A DNA stretch of 64,000 bases from the NCBI GenBank assembly GCA_933822405.4, contig CAKOGP040001112.1, forward strand, positions 991,647 to 1,055,646, given 5' to 3'. Both the position numbers and the translations under genes were made by a program. This DNA is from Cylindrotheca closterium (lineage: Eukaryota; Bacillariophyta; Bacillariophyceae; Bacillariales; Bacillariaceae). The notes below the pieces were generated by a model that was given only the letters and a program-made list of their open reading frames with translations, was not told where the DNA came from and did not search any database. Shown one piece after another: positions 1 through 10,241 of the stretch (positions are counted from its first letter, which is position 1; every line of letters starts with the position of its first letter).

Positions 1-1537
1 CCATTTTGGGAGCCTTTGGTGGCACGACCACACTCCTTCGGATGACATCCAAAGCATCATCCCATGTCTCATGCCTCAATTCAAGTTCCACCCAAGCAGC
101 AAAGCATTCTGCCAAATCATCCACATCTTTGAATTCGTACGAGAATTGAACACATACACGATCGAGCAAATCTCGAGCTTTTGTCAATTCGTTCATTCCA
201 TGATCATAAATGTTCACCAAATCCAATACAATTTGTGATGGCTTTCCTCCAACAGCTCGACGGGCATGAACTACTTGAAGAGCTTCTTCGAGCGCTGCCG
301 CAGCTTGGGGTATTTGTTCATTTTCCATAAATAACCGGCCTCTCTTTAACCATTCACCAACATCGCTTGGATTTTGCCGCAGCAATACTCTGTTTAGTAG
401 AATTGGCCGTCTTGCCGTCAAATCCTCGGCTCGGGCCAGAGCAAGTTCTAAATCTGCCATAGTGGTCGTCGACTTTGATGATTCCCCAGTGGATCTTTGT
501 AATAAAAGATCCCAATCATCTCCATCAGCATTTTCTCCCTCTTCGTCCTCTTCGTTTTCAGCTTGAGCCTCTACTGTGGCTTCCAACAAGCCCTCTTCGA
601 ATTGCAAATAAGCATCCAACAAAATAGTAAAATCTCGGACTTTGGACACACACTCAATCGCTTCTTCGTAAACACTTCGCGCCAGTTGAAATTCTCCCTG
701 TCGAATCCAACTATCCGCTAACTGATTCCAAACCACTCCTTCCAACTCTTGCAGATTGTAATGCTTGGGGGTTTTGAGAACGGCTCTTGTCATGGCCTCA
801 AAGTCCAAACCCACCTGCGAGACGGGGTGACGAGAACATATTTTGGCCAAATCCATCCACAAATCTTTGCGTTCCACCGGAGAGAAAGAAGGTTGATTCA
901 AGAGCTCCACGTAGAGCAAAGCAGCTTCGCCCCAGTTACCCAAGGTTTCAAAAAAGAACTCGGCAACTTCCTTGGTAGCATTGGGGTTGAATTGGATATA
1001 TCTTCTTAGAATTGCTAGTTTGGATTCTTTGGGAATGTACTCGCCTGGTGTCTGATAGTATTCCAATAGAATTGGCCAAATTTTGCCATGTTGTGTCACT
1101 GGCAAGGCTTCCAAACACCGATTCGCCAGTCGTCGAAGGGTTGTTGGGTGCACCTTGTTGGAAGCATGAGCATAAGCAAGATATTCCATCCACACTCTTG
1201 GAAATTTGTGGAGTGTTTGCAAGGCTTGTTCCCACATATTCATGAGTGTGGAATGTGAAAACACCTTGTCTTTGTGATAGGTGCAAAACTCCCAATGGAC
1301 TTTCCATAACTTGTAGGATTTGGGCAAGATTTGGACAGCTCGACGGGCCTGTAAATCTCGTACTAACAGTAGCTCAGCATAGTCGTCATTGCGATCCGTA
1401 ATCAGAGAGTCAATGTCATCCAAATAAACCATCCATGTCGAGACTGCAAACGGGGATCGGGAAACGTTTTCCTCATGATGGAGCAACTGCGGATATCTTG
1501 CGATCAGCTCATATAACGATTGTTTATTGGAGGGCAT
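1..1537 (-). CDS. SYF1: Pre-mRNA-splicing factor SYF1/XAB2 (3' end beyond the window)
   Basis: HAT-repeat scaffold protein of the NineTeen/Prp19-associated complex that enters the spliceosome for catalytic activation; XAB2 in animals also serves transcription-coupled repair. The reverse frame is open from an ATG at 1537 to the left edge (511 complete codons), so the N-terminal half is present and the C-terminus is missing. Typical HAT units are visible (for example RQGEFQLARSVYEEAIE followed by VRDFTILLDAYLQFEE), then the family blocks LTARRPILLNRVLLRQNP and AAWVELELRHETWDDALDV. An acidic insert (EDEEGENADGDDWD) sits at the usual variable spot. No intron is needed. It is divergent from EXO70, 418 bp away. 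SYF1 and CLF1/CRNKL1 share HAT repeats, but the LLNRVLLRQNP block points to SYF1. Confidence 0.9.
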   Translation of the reverse strand, partial: MPSNKQSLYELIARYPQLLHHEENVSRSPFAVSTWMVYLDDIDSLITDRNDDYAELLLVRDLQARRAVQILPKSYKLWKVHWEFCTYHKDKVFSHSTLMNMWEQALQTLHKFPRVWMEYLAYAHASNKVHPTTLRRLANRCLEALPVTQHGKIWPILLEYYQTPGEYIPKESKLAILRRYIQFNPNATKEVAEFFFETLGNWGEAALLYVELLNQPSFSPVERKDLWMDLAKICSRHPVSQVGLDFEAMTRAVLKTPKHYNLQELEGVVWNQLADSWIRQGEFQLARSVYEEAIECVSKVRDFTILLDAYLQFEEGLLEATVEAQAENEEDEEGENADGDDWDLLLQRSTGESSKSTTTMADLELALARAEDLTARRPILLNRVLLRQNPSDVGEWLKRGRLFMENEQIPQAAAALEEALQVVHARRAVGGKPSQIVLDLVNIYDHGMNELTKARDLLDRVCVQFSYEFKDVDDLAECFAAWVELELRHETWDDALDVIRRSVVVPPKAPKM

Positions 1538-1955
1538 TTTACTGTCTCTCGATTGTTTGTGGCTTTGGCAATTGCGATTGGCAAAATTAGTTCCAAAGAA
1601 AGACTCAACGGTTCCGATGGCAGCAGGGATGTGATTGAATGTGTGTGATGTTGATTAGGGATTTATTTGCATTGACATGGCATGGTCGTCGATTATCGAC
1701 TTTGATTTATGATTCATTCGATGGACTGGAACGACGGACAGAAATATCACACAAGTGCCTCACGTGTCATCCTACGCGGATTGGTACATTTCGGCAATTC
1801 TATATCCGAAGAATCGAAAACTTCGACTCCTCAACGGAGGCGTGAAGCAAAAGTAGCATGACCCACATTCAGAATTGTTTGGATTTAGTATCAAGCTGAG
1901 TTGCATTGTTGGTCTTCTCTGCTGTGCAGGCCCACAAGCTATTGAATTGTAAATC
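1538..1955. promoter_or_regulatory. Divergent promoter region, SYF1 / EXO70
   Basis: 418 bp between two divergent start codons, with no coding potential beyond short chance ORFs. It must hold both promoters. I see no clear TATA box, repeat or RNA gene. Confidence 0.4.
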
Positions 1956-4411
1956 ATGGGGGCAGCCAGTGAGTCGCAGCGCCGAATTGACGCGCTGGAA
2001 AGTGCGCTAGGGAAAATGAAAACTTCCACTGGTGCAGCCTGTGTCTATTGCGATCAATTGACAAGACGTGCTCGACAATTAGATTCCTTGACAAGTCCAG
2101 CTTCTGACGCTTCCAGTATGCTTTCCAAGGCCTCGAATAATCTTGGAGCTACTCTTTTGCTAATGAAGGATGCCAAAGAAAAATTTGATACCGTTCGAGA
2201 CTGCGAACCAGCAATTGAACGTTTGCATCGTGGAGTGGTGCAACTCCAAAATCTAAAGGCGGGCAAGGCCAAGAATAACCGTCGTAATCCTTTCGACGAC
2301 AAGGACGCAGACAACAAGCCTGTTACTTTGACTGAGCAAGACGTCTATGCGGCTGCGGATTCCATGGAGATCATCCGGGATGCTTATGAATACTTTATTG
2401 AACGTAAGCATTGGAGATCCACTGGATCCGCGCTCAGAAGTTTGGAACGGGTTCATCAAATGGGAGTATCTAGCATGTGTATTCTATCTTCCTTTCACTT
2501 GATTGACTCGGGACAAGCTGTGAAACTAAAGCGCGTTGTCAAACAAGAGGGAGCAGCCAAGGCGAGAGCAGCAATGGAAACTGCGCAACAGGTAGGAAAT
2601 CTATTTTGCAGATGTGCGTTTTGGATTCATCACGATCACGCAGCGCACTTACATCAACTTTTCTTCTTCGATTTCCATCTTGATCATTGCAGACAAGAGA
2701 CCGCTTGTCTGCAGCATTGCAAAACAGAGACTTGCTCCGTAGCATTGGAGAATTCGAAGAATACCAACCGGTTGAAGCTCGTTTGGTCCGCGAGTTGCGT
2801 GGTATTCTAGAATGTCTGGGTAACAACGGACACCAATTGGTTCCCGCTCCCAAGAACGAACCTCCTGGTTTGGCACATCACTTTGGGATGCAAGCCAATC
2901 GTGTGGTCCGAACAGAAAAGGTCGGATCCGGTGGATACACCAATATTGTCCAACGACCTCTCAAGACTGGATTTCCTCAAATTGATGCCTATGGAGAAGC
3001 GCGAAAGAATGTTGCTTTTGCATCCATTGACCACTACTACAAACGTACCAAGCAAGAGCGCAAGCGCAATTTGGAGAAATTCTCTGGTTCGGCGGCAATG
3101 GACGTGGCGGATGCTGCTGCCCGTGATGCTGTGCGCTGTTTGGAGCATGCCATGGTAGTCGTGGCTGGAGAAAAAAATGTCTACCGCACTGTTGTCACTC
3201 CATCACTGACCAAGATGAGCGACGAAGATGGTGGAAACGAAGAGATTTCACCATTTTACCGCAAGGCATGTGCGGCATCTTACTCTTACGTTGTGGCGAG
3301 TGTCGTTGACAAGACGATGGATATCATCGAGACTGTCTTTCTCAAAGAGGGTCTCATTGGACATGCTTCGGGAACCAAGAGCGGCGAGAACGCTGTTCAG
3401 TTGAGTGTTCGTGATACTGCATCTGCTGCAGCTGCTGGTTTGAGAATGTTGGATGGTGTGCGTATGCTTGGTCCTTCGCTTGCCAAGCTTTGTGATATGC
3501 CTATCGGAGATGGTACCGAAGAGCAGCCGAGTATTGCCTCTATTCTCTGTATCGCTATCCATAGAACAACAGTGAAGAACACTGCTCGTACTTTGGAGAA
3601 TTTGGCCAAGGCGATTCAAGAGGATCCTATCAAGGGATCAGCAAATCGAGCCAAAGATGCACGTGTTGCCAACTTGACATGCGACGTGGTCCGATCTGTG
3701 CGAAATGTTTCTCACTACGAAAGTGCCTACAAGTCCGTGTCCAAGCGTCGACAATTGCCTTGGGATCCCAACATGGGAGAAGAAGCTGGTGAATTGGAAT
3801 CCTTCATTCGTTTCCTTGTCATGCGTTTGGTTAACTCTTTGAAGGGTAAGGCTCTCAACTACACAAAACACCCTGGTGACCTTGGACAGGCACGAAGTAG
3901 TATGTTTATGATGAACAATTCTTTCTACCTTCGTGACGAGCTCGGCCCTCACGCCCACAACTACGGCAATCCCAACGACTACAGAATAGAGAGTTCTTGG
4001 TTTGTTGACAAGGTTAACAAGCTCTTTGAGTCTGAAAAGAACAAGTACCTTGGTCACTGGGAGGTATTGAATGCTCATCTCACAAGCGTCGAGCACGACG
4101 AGCTGGAATATCAAAAGAATGACAACATCCTTTCTCTGGATAGTGGCCGTTTGATCAAGGGACGGTTCAGTGGATTCAATGAAGATTTTGAGCGCATCTA
4201 TGACGAGCATAAGGAATTGGCAGTCGTGGATCCAAGATTGCGAGGCTTGCTGCAAAAGGAAGTTGCCGAGGTATTCTTGCCTTTGTACCGTAACTTTTTC
4301 GAACGATACAGTAAGATTCGATTCTCAAAGAAGCATCAAAGTGAATACACCAAGTACAGCCCCTACAAGATCGAGGAGCTGTTGAGCGAGTTGTACGTAG
4401 AGGCTGAGTAG
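1956..4411 (+). CDS. EXO70: Exocyst complex component EXO70 (EXOC7)
   Basis: Subunit of the octameric exocyst that tethers secretory vesicles to the plasma membrane; in the family, the C-terminal domain binds PI(4,5)P2 and Rho-type GTPases. Two exons, 1956-2591 and 2693-4411, with a 101-bp intron (donor GTAGGAAAT, acceptor CATTGCAG, phase 0), give 784 aa; opisthokont EXO70 is about 620-750 aa. The C-terminal block KGRFSGFNEDFERIYDEHKE, followed by LRGLLQKEVAEVFLPLYRNF and a YTKYSPYKIEELLSELY end, is the diagnostic helical Exo70 domain (roughly residues 350-784). The basic C-terminal helix (YSKIRFSKKHQ) fits the lipid-binding surface. ATG 1956 is the first in frame. Its stop lies only 102 bp from the stop of the convergent nucleoporin gene. 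Confidence 0.9.
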
Positions 4412-4513
4412 ATTGTTCTTCCTCTCTTATGTAATATCTTCGTTTTGAAAATGACAAATGTAGCATGATTTGCAGCCTAGTGTGCGCAATTCGACTAGTA
4501 GCGAACGCTTTTA

Positions 4514-7500
4514 TTATACCATTGGTTTCCCTTTCAGTGCTCGTGCACTCTTCAACCCCATCTCACCAATGCGGAGCAGATTGAAGTGCCGCTCCAGAGA
4601 TTTTTCCATCTCGTCACGTGCGGCAAGAATTTCTTTCTCTGCAGCGACTGGAATCTCTCCGCTTGACAACATGACATCGATGAGGTTCCAAAGGAGATCG
4701 ATGTTTTCGTATGGAACGTAGTCGATGTTTCCAGTTTCTGGAAGACGAGAAGTTGCTTCAGACTGTCCAGAGAGGACCTTCGACACAAGCTTACAAGCTT
4801 GAACAAACATGCCTAGCTTTGTGTACAGGGAAAGAAGCGCTTGAGGGTTGCCAGGGTATGCAGTATCTTCAGGACTTGGCCTTGGCGCAAATTTACCGCT
4901 AGGTGCAGCAATTTCCGAACCAAGTATGAGGCTCTCGAGCCACGATGGTAGCCTTGCGCCTTCTATTTGTTGAGAAAGCGTGCCCCCTGCAACATCTAGT
5001 GCGACTGGCGTTTCAGCAGTAGAAAAGGCTAGTGTAATCTTGCGGATCAAAGCCCATCCAGCAGCCCTTGAGAAAGTAGATTCCAGTTGAGCGATTGTAG
5101 TGTTTCGATTCGCGACAGTGCACAACGAATAATCGTCAGAGTCACCGGTGCCATCAAGAGCTGAAAGTAGTTGCTGTATTGATGGCCGCTGTTCAGAAGC
5201 GATACCCCTTGTTGATAGAGGTATCAAACAGGATTCCAATAGATTGACAATAGAGGTGTAAAATATGTCTTCGCCATTTGGTCTGTAGCTTCCAGTCCTA
5301 GCCTTTCTGCTCTTTGCGAAGGCCTTAGAAAGAAGGAGACCATATCGGAAGTATCCGCTGTTGAAAAGTTCATCGATATCGATAAGAGAGGAGTCAAGAT
5401 CCCGAAAGAAGGCGTCCTTTGCATAAGATCGCGTACTTGTCATGTCGAGGTACATGGTCCGTAGGGCAATAGTTCTCAGTGATCGTCCTTCAATGTCAAT
5501 GAGAGACATGAACCGAGAAAGACGGCTATCGTCTTCCTCGTCGTCTTCATCCTCTTCTTCATCCATTGCGACGCTTTCCGGTTTTCGTGTTCTCTTCATG
5601 GTGGACACTGGCTTTTTTCGGTCCCCGAAGCCGGCGATGGGTAGCAAGGTATATCGTTCTTGTTCACCAGAGACGAGAAAGCGATGAGCAGGGTCGCTTA
5701 CCAAACTCATTGCATTGACGGCGCCAACAGATGCAAGAGTAAGATCTTCAACAATTAGATGATCCCGAAGTTCGGCATCTTGAGGCCGTAATCCTAGAGA
5801 CGTTGCATCGGACTTCATTGCCTTTCTGGCATTGACATATCTAATATCCATGGATTGTGCTGCTCTTCTCCATCGCTCCTGGGAAGCATGAAGAGCATAC
5901 AGTGCTCCTTGATAATCGGATAATTGAGACGGGTCCGTCGATTGTGCGCGAAGCATGTAGAGGTCGGATGGTTGAGTATCTGCCAAAATTTCGGATGCAA
6001 CTTCATACAAGTCGACAGACTGGAAGGTGGCTTTTGAGCCTGGGATAGCAGAAATACTAGTACCGAGTTCCGTACACAATTCAATGAGTTGGCCCAAAGC
6101 GCCACAGTCGACCATGGCACGGACAAAACGCCGGAAATTGCTTTCGCGCCTTCCTGACAAGGGGTTCTTCAAACAAGCTTCGTAAGCTTTTCTCCATTTG
6201 CCAGCCGATACTGAATGGTGGAACAAACTTGACCAAAGGTTGCTGTATTCAGGCATTTGTTGGCAAATGTGTTTTGGGAATGTCTTTTCCATTTGATTGA
6301 TAGCATCAGAAATAAGGCTGAGAATTATCTCCGAGTTTCCGTCATCTGCTTCTTTTCTGCTGGCACCGACATGCCTTTCGAGAATTCTGAGTTTGTGAAT
6401 TACTCGAGAAAGGTGAAGCATTGACTTAGCCAGACATGTGATTGCTGCTTTCTCATCATCGTCAAAAGTCGCTGTACGATCGGAAGCAATCGAAGCGAAC
6501 AACTGCTTCACAGTGTCCAACTCGCACAATCGATTGATCTCTGTACGAGACGCGGTTTGAATGATGCCACCCATGGTGCTGGCAAGCTCCATTAGCGAAA
6601 CTTGAGGCATCTCTCTTGAATTCAATCCCGAAAAGGCAGTTTCAATCTGTTTCAACTCAGATGGGTTGACAAAGTCTTGTGGCGACGGATCAAGAAGCAG
6701 GCGAGCCATCTCACGCATACGGTTCTTCGAATCAGTGCTAAGTGAATCGGAATGTGATTCGATCAACAAACATTCTGCAAGCGCCTCCTTTCTGTACAAT
6801 ACAACGTCAACTGGATCTTCTGGCAGAGTGCAGGCAACGAATGGCGCAAGAAGCCGGAGAGCGAGACGAGGGTAATCTGTTGCGACAGAGTCGTCTCGTG
6901 GCTTTGGTAGAGTACCCAGCTCTGGCAATGCACGTGAGTTTCCCTTTTCTTTTCCATTAAGAAGGGCTTTGAAGTAAATTCGGCTCAGAAGCAAGGCTGC
7001 GCCAGCATGTGATGAAGGGAAGCTGGAAGGAGTCCCGTTCATGGTTTGGGAGATTTCGACCATCATGACGTCCATTGACGTTGTTTGATTTCTCGAAGCA
7101 GGTGCAAGAATGCTGGAAGAGTCATCACCAAAACTGAGGCGCTTATTTGGTGGTGAAGTTGGACTATCAGTCCCAATCTGAATTCTCACACGTTTTGCTT
7201 GCAGTGCTGTAGATGGCATTGGGACACGTTGGGCAGACGCCCAAAGGGTAGAAACAGAATGCACGTACGCAACCAACGCCGCTTCCCGTGCATGTCCACC
7301 TTCAATCAAATCCCCTAAAAGTAGACAGCGACTCAATTGCAGTCTTCGGACTGAATCTAGACACACAGTCGTAAAGTAGCATGCACTGTGCCGAAGTTGA
7401 CAGTTGGCGACTCGACTTTGGCTCCACGTGAAACCAGCAGCACCCTTCGAAGCATCTCCTGCAGTGACTATCCCCAGTCCGGGTAGGCTACCATCGCCAT

Positions 7501-9760
7501 TCGCCTGGATAGTTCCAATCCAAGAGATTAGTTGCTTTGATGACATTCTGCTGGCAGCTTCCTCCAAAGAAGTATGTTCCTCATCTGAAATGACGTCGTC
7601 GTCGCTGGACCATGCCCAAGCTCCCAATTCCTGTAACGCCTGACGAATTGGAGTCAAAGAATCTGGAGAGATGGCAACCTCGCCCTTAGAAACTAGATTG
7701 ACGAGCTGTTGTTCTAAGTGGTTGACCTTGGCTTGATATACCTCGTCATCTTCAACATATTTCATCAACTTGGAGGCGACAATGTCCAGGGCCGCAAACT
7801 GGGATCTGGAGGATTGCTGGTCCAATGTATCTGGAATAGCCGATGTCACTCCAGCACGAATAATGACTTGAAGTGGAATCGATTCCAGCCAACTGACTGT
7901 TAGCGGCACACGGTAGACTTGTTCCTCTTCCCAAACTTGGAGCAAGAATCGGCGCCATCGATTCTCGTGAGCTTCAATTTCAATGGTTCGTTCTTGTTGC
8001 AATTGTTGCAAGGTACCAAAATGATCATCGACTTCCATGACTTGGTCGTCTTCTTCATCCTCCATGTCCTGTTGGACAAAGGAATCGTACACCGAAAGAT
8101 TTCTGGGAGCAGCAGCTACAATCTCGTCAACTGGTGTCACGGATCGACGTGGTTTCCGTGGAGAGGTAGCCAGTGCCATGGATCGCTTGTGTTCCACTTG
8201 TCGCCAATAGTGTATTGTCTTGAGGGTTTCAAGTTCAATACTAATCCCAGGTTCTTGTTGTTTGGTAGCACCTTGGACTAGTTTGGAAAGAGCATTCCGA
8301 ACGCAAGCATCGGAAGGAGCCAAAATAGTGCCAGTCCCTCTTGGGAACATCGGACGGAAAAGGTACTTTAGGTACAAGGAATCAAGCTCATGTAAGGCTT
8401 CTTCCAGGGTCTCTTGATCGCTGTCCATCGACATTTTGTCTGCCACAATCGACCCATAAGACAGAAATCGAATTCGATTCCTTTCTTTGGCAGCAATTTG
8501 ATCCAAATTTCCATTTTTTTCGACGATAGGTTCCCAACTAACAATAGATATGTTGCTTGGTGGGTAGGTGAGTTGCATCGTGGAGGCACTCCCTTGTTCC
8601 GTGGAACATTCAAGCAAGACGGAAAGTGTGCATCGTTGTTGGGTGGGAACAAAGTCCATCCCCACCAATCCCATGGCTTCCAGAGGTACACGTAGCTTGA
8701 TGCTTGCACTGTTAGCGTCCACCATCAAGTTGCCCCAAAACACAAATAGATGACAATCCGAAGAATCTGGCTGCGAAATATCAATGACTCCTGCGGTGCG
8801 AATTTGAACCGCCAAAACGTAAACATCGTTGTAAAGCCTGGTGGACATGCAAACTGCATTCCGGGCATCACTCCAGCTCGATGGGAGTGGCAATTCATCC
8901 GAGGGACAGAGTGTGTGCACTTCAACAGGCATGTACGAAACACTCGTATTGAGTTTCCACTTGCGAACCTTGGCATCTGCATGCAGCGTAAAGCAATATT
9001 GCAAACCGTTCGTGGAATTGGGAGCCAAACAAATGGCTGCCGTAGGAGCCATATCCAAGCTCTCTTCTTCTCTTCCTAGCAACAAGTCGCTCACATTGGT
9101 CAACAGGTTGCCAAGTTTGGAGGCCCGAGATCTCATTTCTTCCATGCATTGGAGTTCGCTCCAAACGTGGCTGGTTCCCTCAGCCAAGTCCACAGTCAGT
9201 ATAAAGGGATTGAGGGCAACGATAATTGTGAAAGAATCCAAAAAGGTGACCATTGTCGATTGCAGTTCCGATCCGGCTACTCGTTGGAGGACTGCGGGTG
9301 ACTCAATGTAATCATGCAAATCCATCATGGCAAACCCGGATAGTGGCACCAAATTTTCATTCAAGCCCAGAGTGAGAATCTTTCCTTGGACATCCACTAG
9401 AATCAGTAGCAGTTGATTATGGGAGCCTCCTTCAAACGTTTTGACGGCCACTAAGGGTCCCAATTCCAACTCTCCTAGGTCGAGTTCCACTTGCACGGGA
9501 GATTCCAGCTCATCCGTAGTCCAGGATAGTGCCACACACAAGGTGTCCTCATGCGTCAAGCTGGCGCAAGTGGTAATCATGACATTTTGACCTTGTAATT
9601 TTGGCGAAGAGATGCTTGCGGACCCAGGTTGAGCCTGTTCCAGCACGGAAACAGACTCCTCGACCCTCTCTTGTCGCTGGAAGTTGCCATCTTTGACAGA
9701 GGCCACGTAACGCCGCGGTCGCTCCACTATGTGGGGATAGACGAGGCCTATTTCAACCAT
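4514..9760 (-). CDS. NUP160: Nucleoporin Nup120/Nup160-like scaffold protein
   Basis: Probable Y-complex (Nup107-160) scaffold nucleoporin, built as an N-terminal beta-propeller plus a long alpha-helical stack. It is a single exon of 5.2 kb giving 1748 aa, longer than human NUP160 (about 1436). The propeller region (about residues 60-520) contains the family-type strand CFTLHADAKVRKWKL. The rest is helical, ending with LLSLYTKLGMFVQACKLVSK and EKSLERHFNLL. An acidic cluster (EEEDEDDEEDDSR) interrupts the helical part. The first ATG in the open frame is at 9760; nine further upstream codons are open but contain no ATG. It converges on EXO70 (102-bp gap) and diverges from the RNF10-like gene. 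The assignment rests on architecture and short motifs, so another large scaffold Nup is the main alternative. Confidence 0.72.
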   Translation of the reverse strand: MVEIGLVYPHIVERPRRYVASVKDGNFQRQERVEESVSVLEQAQPGSASISSPKLQGQNVMITTCASLTHEDTLCVALSWTTDELESPVQVELDLGELELGPLVAVKTFEGGSHNQLLLILVDVQGKILTLGLNENLVPLSGFAMMDLHDYIESPAVLQRVAGSELQSTMVTFLDSFTIIVALNPFILTVDLAEGTSHVWSELQCMEEMRSRASKLGNLLTNVSDLLLGREEESLDMAPTAAICLAPNSTNGLQYCFTLHADAKVRKWKLNTSVSYMPVEVHTLCPSDELPLPSSWSDARNAVCMSTRLYNDVYVLAVQIRTAGVIDISQPDSSDCHLFVFWGNLMVDANSASIKLRVPLEAMGLVGMDFVPTQQRCTLSVLLECSTEQGSASTMQLTYPPSNISIVSWEPIVEKNGNLDQIAAKERNRIRFLSYGSIVADKMSMDSDQETLEEALHELDSLYLKYLFRPMFPRGTGTILAPSDACVRNALSKLVQGATKQQEPGISIELETLKTIHYWRQVEHKRSMALATSPRKPRRSVTPVDEIVAAAPRNLSVYDSFVQQDMEDEEDDQVMEVDDHFGTLQQLQQERTIEIEAHENRWRRFLLQVWEEEQVYRVPLTVSWLESIPLQVIIRAGVTSAIPDTLDQQSSRSQFAALDIVASKLMKYVEDDEVYQAKVNHLEQQLVNLVSKGEVAISPDSLTPIRQALQELGAWAWSSDDDVISDEEHTSLEEAASRMSSKQLISWIGTIQANGDGSLPGLGIVTAGDASKGAAGFTWSQSRVANCQLRHSACYFTTVCLDSVRRLQLSRCLLLGDLIEGGHAREAALVAYVHSVSTLWASAQRVPMPSTALQAKRVRIQIGTDSPTSPPNKRLSFGDDSSSILAPASRNQTTSMDVMMVEISQTMNGTPSSFPSSHAGAALLLSRIYFKALLNGKEKGNSRALPELGTLPKPRDDSVATDYPRLALRLLAPFVACTLPEDPVDVVLYRKEALAECLLIESHSDSLSTDSKNRMREMARLLLDPSPQDFVNPSELKQIETAFSGLNSREMPQVSLMELASTMGGIIQTASRTEINRLCELDTVKQLFASIASDRTATFDDDEKAAITCLAKSMLHLSRVIHKLRILERHVGASRKEADDGNSEIILSLISDAINQMEKTFPKHICQQMPEYSNLWSSLFHHSVSAGKWRKAYEACLKNPLSGRRESNFRRFVRAMVDCGALGQLIELCTELGTSISAIPGSKATFQSVDLYEVASEILADTQPSDLYMLRAQSTDPSQLSDYQGALYALHASQERWRRAAQSMDIRYVNARKAMKSDATSLGLRPQDAELRDHLIVEDLTLASVGAVNAMSLVSDPAHRFLVSGEQERYTLLPIAGFGDRKKPVSTMKRTRKPESVAMDEEEDEDDEEDDSRLSRFMSLIDIEGRSLRTIALRTMYLDMTSTRSYAKDAFFRDLDSSLIDIDELFNSGYFRYGLLLSKAFAKSRKARTGSYRPNGEDIFYTSIVNLLESCLIPLSTRGIASEQRPSIQQLLSALDGTGDSDDYSLCTVANRNTTIAQLESTFSRAAGWALIRKITLAFSTAETPVALDVAGGTLSQQIEGARLPSWLESLILGSEIAAPSGKFAPRPSPEDTAYPGNPQALLSLYTKLGMFVQACKLVSKVLSGQSEATSRLPETGNIDYVPYENIDLLWNLIDVMLSSGEIPVAAEKEILAARDEMEKSLERHFNLLRIGEMGLKSARALKGKPMV

Positions 9761-10241
9761 TATGAATTGATTGTGTTGTAAGAACAATTCAGGAGTATTT
9801 GTAGTGTTGTATGTAGTCTCCTATATTGTCGTTCACCGCTATTGCATCATTGCTTTGAATGAATGTTGACCGATTATTGATCGGCTTGTTGCCAGTGCAA
9901 AAACGGTCAACGTGCAGGTGGACAGACGTCATATTTGGGGGATTCCAATTCCTGTTCCTCCTTTTCGTGGTGGGTAACAAATGAAATGGATTCATGATGA
10001 CGATTCGGATTCACGAACACGACATCCTACAAGAAGAATCAGTCCAACTTTCGTTGACATCATTGAAGGCAGGTAGATCATCGATATCCTGCGGAAGAGA
10101 AATACCACGCATAGAATTGTCTGATAGGAGTGATAGAGTGAGTCGTCTTCTTTCACCTCTCACAGCAAGGACAGCAAATAGAACATAGAGATTCGTTGAC
10201 AGACAGGCAAACCTGCCAATCATTCTTTACTAATTGCAAGG
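9761..10241. promoter_or_regulatory. Divergent promoter region, Nup160-like / RNF10-like
   Basis: 481 bp between divergent starts. It contains only short ORFs without database-like features, and no obvious repeat. It presumably carries both promoters and 5' UTRs. Confidence 0.35.
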